64,000 nucleotides of DNA from Conus ventricosus (taxonomy: Eukaryota > Mollusca > Gastropoda > Neogastropoda > Conidae): positions 5,745,912 through 5,809,911 of the forward strand of contig CM031612.1 of NCBI GenBank assembly GCA_018398815.1, written 5' to 3'. Both the position numbers and the translations under genes were made by a program. Under the pieces are notes generated by a model that was not told where the DNA came from, did not search any database, and saw only the letters and a program-made list of their open reading frames with translations. Of the stretch, positions 61,101 through 64,000 are shown piece after piece (within the stretch, counting starts at the first letter, position 1; each line of letters starts with the position of its first letter).

Positions 61101-61841
61101 CTTGAAGATTACTGGTTATACGCACGGCGCCGTGCGTGTCTGTACATAAGCCGACTTTTTCGTCCGTTTTGTTTTTGTTTTTGTTTTTTTGAAAACTTTC
61201 AATGCGTAATTTTTCGGCTAAACGCGTAAGAATTATCACTTGGGCGTAATAAATTACGCAAAATGCGTAATGGTTGGCAGGTCTGAATTTTGTGCTTTCT
61301 CTCATTCCGCCATTTTCAGAGGAAAACATAAAACTGGAAGATTTTCACTCAAAAAGAAAAAAGACAGGACTCATGGAAATCCTTGCTCTCTGACTAAAAG
61401 GAACAAACACTCAAACATAATTATCAAAAGAAAAAAAAATTACATCGAACAAAAACAAACTCAAATCAAAGGTTTCTAGACAAGACATAGCACCGTTGCC
61501 TATATTCTGAAGCTGTAAACTGAAGCAGACCATCAACGATGAACAACAGTGATGTAAGTTGTTTTAACACAGTCAACTCACCATGACAGGAGTGTGTCGT
61601 TTATCCGGAACAGGCGAGTCCTCTGATTCAGAAGAATCCATTGCTTCATCCAGCAGGTCTCCAATAGCATCTCGCTCGTCTACAGATTCTTCCGTGTCGT
61701 CCGGACAATACCCTGACCGCGGTGCGTCCTCCTGTCGGTCGGAGTTACTGTTGCTGCTCTGGCTGGTCAAACTGCTGGAGCTCTCTGTGTCGGCCATTCT
61801 GCTCCTGCCTCCTCTTTGCTTGCGAGTGTAAGGTGCAGCAT
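23378..61841 (-). CDS. ANLN: Anillin gene, C-terminal half (exon set)
   Basis: Anillin binds RhoA, F-actin, myosin II and septins and organises the contractile ring. Transcription runs right to left. Eleven exons join with matching phases: 54210-54290, 51453-51603, 47863-48003, 45285-45440, 44626-44798, 42826-42889, 38951-39060, 36748-36834, 33598-33705, 24962-25134 and 23378-23495. They cover the end of the actin-binding linker (NEYRASR), the helical RhoA-binding hairpin, the C2-like part of the anillin homology domain, and the PH domain with its stop codon. An acidic exon at 61582-61841 probably belongs too. The N-terminal half lies to the right of the window. Introns are expanded by LINEs, hATs and minisatellites. 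Identification is from recall of the conserved C-terminus of animal anillins. Confidence 0.95.
24514..24921. mobile_element. piggyBac-like MITE flanked by TTAA
   Basis: CTCTTTCATCCCTAC at the left end faces its near-perfect inverse GTAGGAATGAAAGAG at the right (14 of 15), and both are bordered by TTAA (24510-24513 and 24922-24925). TTAA duplication is the hallmark of piggyBac transposition. The 408-bp interior is GC-rich, with repeated CCCGGAAAACCGG-like blocks, and encodes nothing. It ends 41 bp from the splice donor of the neighbouring anillin exon. Confidence 0.75.
24962..25134 (-). CDS. ANLN: Anillin exon: middle of PH domain
   Basis: Acceptor GTGGCAG, donor AG|GTACCTGT. It reads [16 protein letters not shown], then [19 protein letters not shown] and [14 protein letters not shown]. 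This is the anillin PH core (G-x-I-x-L ... CAR-x-TFE-L-x-TV-R). It starts in phase 0 after ETRK and ends with AG, completing Arg with the last exon. Its acceptor and first 29 nt are present in three tandem copies (25106-25345); the copy joined to the exon body is the functional one. Confidence 0.95.
25106..25345. repeat. 80-bp triplication covering a splice acceptor
   Basis: Three copies start at 25106, 25186 and 25266. Each contains 29 nt of exon sequence (coding DPMGYIDLK), the acceptor GTGGCAG and about 45 nt of upstream intron. Only one or two substitutions separate them. Confidence 0.95.
26870..26929 (-). mobile_element. 60-bp insertion of the LINE's own 3' tail
   Basis: The 60 bp match the 3' terminal block of the surrounding LINE (25648-25705) and are flanked by the exact 13-bp duplication TTCCGCACGTGAG (26857-26869 and 26930-26942). 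Removing the insert and one duplicate restores the ORF2 frame. This is a retrotransposition event truncated to the last 60 bp. Confidence 0.93.
27862..29174. mobile_element. 1.3-kb non-autonomous hAT-like element
   Basis: The ends are CAGGGTTC and its inverse GAACCCTG, flanked by TCATG on both sides (27857-27861 and 29175-29179). Subterminal AAAAGGACC-type motifs recur at both ends. No transposase frame is present. The element sits inside the LINE RT; deleting it with one TCATG joins GILHD to [11 protein letters not shown] in a normal RT reading. CAGGGTTC ends resemble hAT termini; the 5-bp duplication is shorter than the usual 8 bp. Confidence 0.85.
30972..32314 (-). pseudogene. LINE ORF1: nucleic-acid-binding, zinc knuckles
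   Basis: It starts with [20 protein letters not shown], continues into an RRM-like segment ([18 protein letters not shown]), then three zinc-knuckle-type cysteine clusters ([42 protein letters not shown]) and a proline-rich tail ending EADVEEEMT. An in-frame TGA at 32122-32120 follows PFQL, and at least one frameshift occurs near 31760, so this copy cannot make a full ORF1 protein as written. Confidence 0.88.
33598..33705 (-). CDS. ANLN: Anillin exon: start of PH domain
   Basis: Acceptor GTTTGCAG, donor AAG|GTACGTC, phase 0 at both ends. It reads [20 protein letters not shown], then [24 protein letters not shown] and YW-x-YPDDE are the anillin PH signature strands. The exon is intact and has no tandem repeats at its edges. 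Confidence 0.96.
34487..34650 (-). mobile_element. Truncated SINE copy, 3' part
   Basis: On the minus strand it holds the 3' block of the SINE at 35903-36302: CCCCGAAGATTTAGTATGGC, ACCTTAATGGCGGGATAAAA, CTCCACTCCC and GGAGTATCAGCCTGCGTACG. It lacks the tRNA-like head. Confidence 0.8.
34786..34895. repeat. (TG)n microsatellite
   Basis: Interrupted TG repeat in the anillin intron, with GCATGCATGC islands. Confidence 0.9.
35411..35902. repeat. 82-bp minisatellite, six copies
   Basis: Copies begin at 35411, 35493, 35575, 35657, 35739 and 35821; each has ATGAACATGCATTCAGGCAC and TTGGTCAGTTGACTTCAGCA. The array is stopped by the SINE, whose target duplication GACTTCAGCA is taken from the repeat itself. 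Confidence 0.97.
35903..36302 (+). mobile_element. Complete tRNA-derived SINE with 10-bp TSD
   Basis: The head has RNA polymerase III boxes: A box TAGCTCAGTTGGTAGAGCG and B box GGGTTCAAATTTC, as in a tRNA gene. The middle has ATGAGACTATAAACCGAGGT, the 3' block has TGGCTGCCTTAATGGCGGGA, and the tail is (AGAA)n. GACTTCAGCA at 35893-35902 and 36303-36312 is the target duplication. No protein is encoded; mobilisation depends on a partner LINE. Confidence 0.92.
36316..36378 (+). mobile_element. Isolated LINE 3' tail
   Basis: CAGCCCTGATATGGCCCTTT, GTGGTCGGCTGGGCTATAAC and a (CCTTA)n tail match the 3' end of the LINE at 25645-33030 in the opposite orientation, with a few differences. It directly follows the SINE, so its boundaries are not clean. 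Confidence 0.8.
36748..36834 (-). CDS. ANLN: Anillin exon: end of homology domain, linker to PH
   Basis: Acceptor TACATTGCAG, donor TTG|GTAAGTG, phase 0, 87 nt. It reads [19 protein letters not shown] then [14 protein letters not shown]-x-G-x-IYL-x-x-KC and VEERGFL leading into [10 protein letters not shown] are diagnostic of anillin. Confidence 0.95.
36817..36985. repeat. 95-bp imperfect duplication covering a splice acceptor
   Basis: The block with GAAAGGTGAGACAACTGCAA and CAGTGAACATCAACAT recurs 95 bp to the right as GAAAGATGAGACAACTGCAA and CAGTGAACATCAACAT. It carries the acceptor TTGCAG and the first 14 nt of the exon. The copies are diverged and the second includes a deletion. Confidence 0.85.
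37181..37516. repeat. 29-bp minisatellite, about eleven copies
   Basis: The unit is CATCACGCATGCCCAAAGTC plus ACAGCCACA, with one shortened copy near 37480. All three plus frames are open only because no stop occurs in the unit. Confidence 0.97.
37846..37910 (-). pseudogene. tRNA-Asp-like pseudogene
   Basis: On the minus strand it opens TCCTCGGTAGTATAGTGG and continues ACACGGGAGACTGGGGTTCA, matching tRNA-Asp 5' and T-arm sequences, but about 10 nt of the anticodon arm are missing and the acceptor stem is weak. It could be a lone tRNA pseudogene or the head of another SINE. Confidence 0.6.
37990..38140 (+). mobile_element. Retroelement 3' end with (CAGA)n tail
   Basis: TTTTCAGAAAGATCGGTCCA followed by GCAGTTTGTCTGGAGCG, ACCACGGACAGACAGACAGA and a CA tail looks like the shared 3' end of SINE/LINE families in molluscs as I recall them. 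The 5' boundary is not visible; the tRNA-like piece at 37846-37910 is in the opposite orientation. Confidence 0.5.
38771..38967. repeat. 101-bp duplication covering a splice donor
   Basis: TCAAACTGCCAGCCTCTTCC begins at 38781 and 38882, and CCCTTTACCCTGTCCAGGTG at 38842 and 38943. Each of the two full donor copies carries about 27 nt of exon (coding DKHSFHLDR) and the donor GTAAAGG. A more diverged remnant starts at about 38757. Confidence 0.93.
38951..39060 (-). CDS. ANLN: Anillin exon: C2-like part of homology domain
   Basis: Acceptor GGTCTGACAG, donor AGG|GTAAAGG. With the G from the previous exon it reads [20 protein letters not shown], then [19 protein letters not shown]-x-x-A-x-RT-S-F and L-x-x-x-FxLD(K/R) match anillin. 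A duplicated donor with 27 nt of exon lies 101 bp downstream. Confidence 0.93.
39180..39415. repeat. 60-bp minisatellite, four copies
   Basis: Four copies beginning GGCTCACAGACTGAGAAGCA at 39181, 39241, 39301 and 39361. Confidence 0.97.
39640..39812. repeat. GA-rich purine tract
   Basis: Imperfect (GA)n/(GGGA)n sequence, purine-rich on the plus strand. Confidence 0.9.
39965..41030. repeat. Degenerate minisatellite of about 60 bp
   Basis: Units contain AATTTCTGTCTAACCACCCA, GTCGCTGCCATTTGCCTCCA and ACCTTCGCTGCTCTCTAACA. About 17 copies differ mainly by single-base losses and C or A run changes, increasingly to the right. That pattern looks like read error more than like evolution. Confidence 0.85.
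41031..42580. other. Probable low-quality sequence in an anillin intron
   Basis: The stretch has many homopolymers, abrupt changes of composition and no recognisable exon or transposon. It follows the error-like array directly and returns to normal-looking sequence at about 42585. I read it as unpolished long-read sequence or a gap fill. Confidence 0.5.
42826..42889 (-). CDS. ANLN: Anillin exon: basic loop of homology domain
   Basis: Acceptor TTTGTTTCAG, donor ACAG|GTACAGC, 64 nt. It reads [19 protein letters not shown] then QT, a lysine-rich loop in the same place as the KKKK-T-x-K loop of vertebrate anillin. It starts in phase 0 and leaves one G that makes Val with the next exon. Confidence 0.88.
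42885..43325. repeat. Minisatellite starting at an anillin acceptor
   Basis: Units of about 44-60 bp contain ACAAATACACAGCACCATAT, TCTGTGTACCTTTGTGACAC and AAACCCATCAT. The acceptor block CACAGACTGAAACAAATACA (TTTCAG on the minus strand) recurs at about 43202-43221 inside the array. Confidence 0.93.
43640..43985 (-). mobile_element. RTE-like LINE fragment, C-terminus of ORF2
   Basis: Minus-strand frames read [32 protein letters not shown] and [14 protein letters not shown], the common C-terminus of RTE-type endonuclease-reverse transcriptases, followed by a GATGATGATGATG tail. A run of about 34 C (43710-43743) replaces the last codons. It is heavily 5'-truncated. Confidence 0.85.
44626..44798 (-). 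CDS. ANLN: Anillin exon: core of C2-like domain
   Basis: Acceptor CTCTTGCAG, donor ATG|GTCAGTA. With G from upstream it reads [20 protein letters not shown], then [40 protein letters not shown]-x-x-LL-x-x-G-x-x-V-x-x-T-x-x-x-ST and F-x-L-x-(I/L)E-(I/V)YS match the anillin homology domain. Confidence 0.95.
45285..45440 (-). CDS. ANLN: Anillin exon: hairpin end and first C2 strand
   Basis: Acceptor GCTCTCTAG, donor CATG|GTAAGTT, 156 nt. It begins with GC, which completes Cys with the T left by the previous exon: [20 protein letters not shown]. It continues [19 protein letters not shown] and [10 protein letters not shown]-x-T-(L/V)S-(E/D)IRLPLK is a highly conserved anillin block. Confidence 0.95.
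45706..45778. repeat. (TG)n microsatellite
   Basis: Interrupted TG repeat; a G-run follows at about 45827-45840. Confidence 0.9.
46110..47885. repeat. 34-bp array of an exon end plus its splice donor
   Basis: About 50 copies of AACTCACAGGCAATGAGGAG plus AATTCTGTTGGACA; some are 29 bp with GAGGA lost. On the gene strand each copy carries the last 23 nt of the anillin exon at 47863, the donor T|GTGAGTTTG and 11 nt of intron. The array runs into the intron from the exon edge for about 1.75 kb. Frames of up to 191 codons across it are repeat artefacts, because 34 is not a multiple of three. Confidence 0.97.
47863..48003 (-). CDS. ANLN: Anillin exon: RhoA-binding helical hairpin
   Basis: Acceptor GTGCCACAG, donor CCT|GTGAGTT. 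It opens [23 protein letters not shown] in phase 0 (vertebrate anillin has ...QASQALN-x-C here) and ends [11 protein letters not shown] in a different frame, which is the frame that the next exon requires. The exon is 141 nt, while flanking phases require 3n+1, so one base is missing between NQC and VEC (47885-47940). Sequencing error is the simplest explanation. Its last 23 nt are the source of the 34-bp array. Confidence 0.9.
48620..48702. repeat. (GA)n followed by (TG)n
   Basis: About 33 GA units and then a short TG tract and TTG repeats. Confidence 0.95.
48984..50298 (-). mobile_element. 5'-truncated LINE with RNase H
   Basis: The minus frame from 50298 to about 49400 is open and reads [62 protein letters not shown] and [17 protein letters not shown]. 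These are the post-RT linker and RNase H domain with D-E-D-type residues. One frameshift near 49410-49470 leads to a C-terminal part with [14 protein letters not shown], ending at 48984. It is a different family from the LINE at 25645. The break point at its 5' end lies exactly at a TG microsatellite. Confidence 0.9.
50299..50412. repeat. (TG)n microsatellite at the LINE boundary
   Basis: About 35 uninterrupted TG units (50300-50369), then GCATGC-interrupted TG. Translated on the minus strand it adds an HTHTHT leader to the LINE frame. Confidence 0.95.
50413..51452. other. Anillin intron, nothing recognised
   Basis: AT-rich sequence with no exon or transposon that I can recognise. Confidence 0.4.
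51453..51603 (-). CDS. ANLN: Anillin exon: start of homology domain
   Basis: Acceptor TGTGTGACAG, donor AGG|GTGAGTA, 151 nt. With AG from upstream it reads [20 protein letters not shown], then [19 protein letters not shown] and [31 protein letters not shown] parallels vertebrate anillin (AYRSQR...IKQVIVR). The acceptor side is the seed of the 36-bp array. Confidence 0.9.
51601..51975. repeat. 36-bp array starting at an anillin acceptor
   Basis: About ten copies of TTTCTGTCACACATCAAGAG plus TTCAACACCTTGCATG. On the gene strand each copy has the acceptor TGTGTGACAG followed by AAACATGCAAG, nearly the first 11 nt of the exon (AAACCTGCAAG). Two copies lack ACATCAAG. Confidence 0.97.
52098..52320. 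repeat. (GA)n then (TG)n compound microsatellite
   Basis: About 36 GA units followed by interrupted TG and GCAT repeats. Confidence 0.95.
52321..53604. other. Anillin intron, weak internal repetition
   Basis: Between about 52870 and 53400 a loose 60-70-bp pattern recurs (CATTCA-like, CCCTTTGCTCTATATTCA-like). It looks like an old, decayed tandem array. No exon was seen. A short T-run and G-run lie at 53536-53561. Confidence 0.5.
53605..54209. repeat. 84-bp array starting at an anillin donor
   Basis: About seven copies of 83-85 bp with CACTTACTGGAGGACTTTGC, ATGCATCCCGTTTTGCATGT and GCCAAGCCCTGATATACATA. On the gene strand each copy has CAG-TAAGTGTTTGAATATG, nearly identical to the real donor CAG|GTAAGTGTTTGAATATG at 54209. 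Confidence 0.95.
54210..54290 (-). CDS. ANLN: Anillin exon: end of actin-binding linker
   Basis: Acceptor TTTTCTACAG, donor AGCAG|GTAAGTG. The 3' half reads [12 protein letters not shown] and joins the next exon as EYRASR-NLQ, matching the conserved F-S-(I/V)-x-x-YR-x-x-R of anillins. The 5' half is open as [14 protein letters not shown] in the same frame. That frame begins with one leftover base, which does not match the phase-0 end of the 61582 exon. Confidence 0.85.
54600..55755. repeat. 44-bp array with a CACGTG site per unit
   Basis: About 26 copies of GGAGCGTTCCTTTGGAGTGA plus TGGCCACGTGTTTATTTCACCATGG-type sequence. Most copies keep CCACGTG, the palindromic E-box; a few have lost a base in it. 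It lies in a large anillin intron. Confidence 0.96.
55756..56396. other. Anillin intron between array and hAT nest
   Basis: Mostly unique sequence with a GGGGAA repeat at about 55880-55905 and the micro-insertion at 56171. I looked for a missing anillin exon here and found none. Confidence 0.45.
56171..56203 (-). mobile_element. 33-bp LINE-tail micro-insertion
   Basis: The 33 bp contain GCTTATAGCCCAGCCGACC, part of the terminal block of the LINE at 25645-33030, followed on the minus strand by a TTAATCTTA-like tail. TTATATCCATGA occurs on both sides (56159-56170 and 56204-56215), a 12-bp target duplication. Confidence 0.9.
57702..60445 (-). pseudogene. Middle hAT transposase (broken)
   Basis: Start [12 protein letters not shown] at 60445, BED-type finger [17 protein letters not shown] and [12 protein letters not shown], then [75 protein letters not shown] and a C-terminal dimerisation block [20 protein letters not shown]. 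Breaks: an in-frame TAG just before YPCII in the BED finger, a frameshift near 59990, a TGA near 59555, and the 700-bp inner insertion at 58225. The protein is about the usual hAT length when these are ignored. Confidence 0.9.
58225..58924 (-). mobile_element. Inner hAT element, internally deleted
   Basis: Ends CAGGGGTTCC and GGAACCCCTG, flanked by ATGTAT at 58219-58224 and 58925-58930 (6 bp). The minus strand keeps a hAT dimerisation piece, [20 protein letters not shown] followed by [18 protein letters not shown], from a transposase different from the middle element's. It splits the middle transposase between CTYM and VEKMNP. Confidence 0.93.
61582..61841 (-). CDS. ANLN: Probable anillin exon: acidic disordered region
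   Basis: Acceptor TGTTCCCAG, donor ATG|GTGAGTT, 260 nt open throughout. It reads [19 protein letters not shown], later [19 protein letters not shown] and [23 protein letters not shown]. Ser/Asp/Glu-rich, low-complexity composition fits the poorly conserved region before the actin-binding linker. It ends in phase 0, while the exon at 54290 seems to need two leftover bases, so an exon may be missing between them or one base may be wrong. No diagnostic anillin motif is present. Confidence 0.6.
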
Positions 61842-62339
61842 CTGGGAACAAAGTTGTCACTTGACTTAACTCAGGATATTTGAAACTGATTGTTGAAATG
61901 GCCCTTAACACAGGATACTGAAGGAACCTGACTCATGATTTAGTTTAGATCACACTTTGCCCAAGTCAAAATGACTTTAGAGTTTTCAAACCTGCTGATA
62001 CACTAACTTTTATCTGAAATACAGCTAAGTCCGAAAGAAAGTTTCAGTCTCATCATGTTATTTCAAACCTATTTATTTAGGGTCAAAAGGTCAACAACCC
62101 CAAGAAAACTACTGGTGTTCGGTAAGCAATATAAAAAACATGGTACCAACCATCTTGTAGCCAGTACATTCCAACTGAGAGCCAACTGAAGTGCGTGACT
62201 GGAGACCAGGAGAAAAAAAAAGACTGAAAGTTTTGCTGCTCCATGCCGATGAACCAGAGGAAAAGAACTGCATGATGGGAACATTTCTGAGGCGGAAGCC
62301 TGAGGCGCTCACTGGCTAGTGGGTGAGGCAGCGGAAGAG

Positions 62340-63186
62340 AGGGAAGCAGGAAAAACAGAATGCTGGTATGACATCAGCTGACATGCATGATTACCTGCAG
62401 ATACCAGTAGCAGGAAAAAACTGAATGCTGGTATGACATCAGCTGACATGCATGATTACCTGCAGATACCAGTAGTAGGAAAAAACAGAATGCTGGTATG
62501 ACATCAGCTGACAAGCATGATTACCTGCAGATACCAGTAGCAGGAAAAACTGAATGCTGGTATGACATCAGCTGACATGCATGATTACCTGCAGATACCA
62601 GTAGCAGGAAAAACAGAATGCTGGTATGACATCAGCTGACATGCATGATTACCTGCAGATACCAGTAGCAGGAAAAACAGAATGCTGGTATGACATCAGT
62701 TGACATGCATGATTACCTGCAGATACCAGTAGCAGGAAAAACAGAATGCTGGTATGACATCAGCTGACATGCATGATTACCTGCAGATACCAGTAGCAGG
62801 AAAAACAGAATGCTGGTATGACATCAGCTGACATGCATGATTACCTGCAGATACCAGTAGCAGGAAAAACTGAATGCTGGTATGACATCAGCTGACATGC
62901 ATGATTACCTGCAGATACCAGTAGCAGGAAAAACAGAATGCTGGTATGACATCAGCTGACATGCATGATTACCTGCAGATACCAGTAGCAGGAAAAACAG
63001 AATGCTGGTATGACATCAGCTGACATGCATGATTACCTGCAGATACCAGTAGCAGGAAAAACAGAATGCTGGTATGACATCAGCTGACATGCATGATTAC
63101 CTGCAGATACCAGTAGCAGGAAAAACAGAATGCTGGTATGACATCAGCTGACATGCATGATTACCTGCAGATACCAGTAGCAGGAA
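62340..63186. repeat. Minisatellite of about 60 bp, about 14 copies
   Basis: Units contain AACAGAATGCTGGTATGACA, TCAGCTGACATGCATGATTA and CCTGCAGATACCAGTAGCAG. Copies are almost identical apart from A-run length. On the gene strand each has CTGCAG|GTAATC, an AG|GT junction, but I see no real exon at either edge. Confidence 0.96.
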
Positions 63187-63334
63187 GAAGAGAATCAGGA
63201 CAGGTTCTTTAAATGTTACTTTGATTTAGAACTTGCATGGGAGACATGGCTGCTCAAGAGGCTCATATCTGCCTGCCAATACACGGTATAGGAACCTCAT
63301 TTTTTTTTCCAAAACAAGGACTGCTGAAGGAGAC

Positions 63335-63360
63335 CCCCCCCCCCCCCCCCCCCCCCCCCA
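63335..63360. repeat. Poly-C run
   Basis: A C tract of about 26 nt, one of several C/G homopolymers in the window (others near 43710, 45827, 53550, 56961 and 57142). Confidence 0.9.
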
Positions 63361-63836
63361 AATACCCAATTGTAGAACCCTAATTTTCAGAAGTATGCAT
63401 GTTTTCAGAAGTATGAACATGGTGGCATTGCCATAAATGAACTCTGGTCCTCATCTTCCTTCTACTAACCAACGTAGGATTTATGACTAACTGTCATAAT
63501 CCTTGTCTGAAGGTATACAAATGCGTATGGTTTACAAAAATGAAATCAAGTTACCAGTGACTTGAATAATGTTTTGCTAATGTAAAAATCTGCATGTTTT
63601 ATGTAATCATTATCAATGTGTTAGAAAAAATATAAAGATTAAAGGATAAAGTTTAAAAGAAAGCCTTATCTATCCAGAAAACCAAGACGGACAGGAGAAA
63701 AAAAAAGAGGAAACACTCTAAAAAAACAAAAAAACACCAAGCACACAGATTTTGATGGTGTGGTAATCAGCAGGTACACATTATCTGCTGGCACGCCTGT
63801 GAAATTTACACATAAAATTTTGAAATGTCACGTCAC

Positions 63837-64000
63837 ATGTCATGCTCATGCACCACCAGGCTGTCATGTGCCTGTTGAGGCAGTGCCAAGACAGGGCACA
63901 GTCCCTCTCTCTCTCCATGATCTTGTGGAACGTCAGAAATCCACACATCTTGCCTGTCTACCACACCACAGTTCATTCCAGGATCATCATCAGCTCTCGA
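63837..64000 (-). CDS. Possible coding exon at the window edge
   Basis: The minus frame from the edge reads SRADDDPGMNCGVVDRQDVW then ISDVPQDHGEREGLC and stays open to a TGA at 63837. Its position and acidic composition would suit a further anillin exon, but the nearest donor candidates are weak and no conserved motif is visible. Confidence 0.3.

Larger units (their letters stand above)
56397..61285 (-). mobile_element. Outer hAT element of a three-level nest
   Basis: Ends CAGACCTGCCAACC and GGTTGGCAGGTCTG, flanked by AATTTT at 56391-56396 and 61286-61291 (6-bp duplication). Its own sequence is 56397-57501 plus 60807-61285; the rest is a later insertion. It encodes the N-terminal part of a BED-finger transposase only, so it is internally deleted. 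Confidence 0.93.

Overview
This is animal nuclear DNA, most likely from a mollusc or another lophotrochozoan (inference). It has split genes with GT-AG introns, a very high load of (CA)n and (GA)n microsatellites and minisatellites, LINE, SINE and hAT transposons, and no operons. Long microsatellite frames such as HTHTHT or CVCVCV are not genes.

Two protein-coding genes are recognisable, both on the minus strand. (1) An NDRG-family gene at the left: three early coding exons at 5708-5808, 3775-3873 and 3239-3358. Its 3' part lies to the left, unseen or outside the window. (2) The anillin gene, whose C-terminal half runs right to left from about 61.8 kb to the stop codon at 23378. Eleven exons from 54290 to 23378 join with mutually consistent splice phases and encode the anillin homology domain (helical hairpin plus C2-like part) and the terminal PH domain. 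Anillin is the scaffold of the cytokinetic ring. A twelfth, acidic exon (61582-61841) is assigned by position only, and a thirteenth may lie at the right edge.

The introns are crowded with mobile elements. A full-length RNase H-bearing LINE (25645-33030, 13-bp target-site duplication) is interrupted by a 1.3-kb hAT-like element and by a 60-bp copy of its own 3' tail. A second 5'-truncated LINE (48984-50298), an RTE fragment, tRNA-derived SINEs, a piggyBac-like MITE, and a three-deep nest of hAT elements (56397-61285) with 6-bp target duplications at every level are also present. A CR1/L2-like fragment and a 354-bp foldback lie in the left third.

The most unusual feature is that minisatellites and short tandem duplications repeatedly begin on, or include, real splice sites. 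At least six anillin exon edges, plus an adjacent case beside an NDRG acceptor, carry tandem copies of the donor or acceptor, sometimes with 14-29 nt of exon. One array (46110-47885) holds about fifty copies of a 34-bp unit made of the last 23 nt of an anillin exon plus its 5' splice site.

Several coding exons lack a single base relative to the frame required by their neighbours, and 39.95-42.58 kb looks like unpolished long-read sequence. Some apparent gene breaks may therefore be assembly errors.
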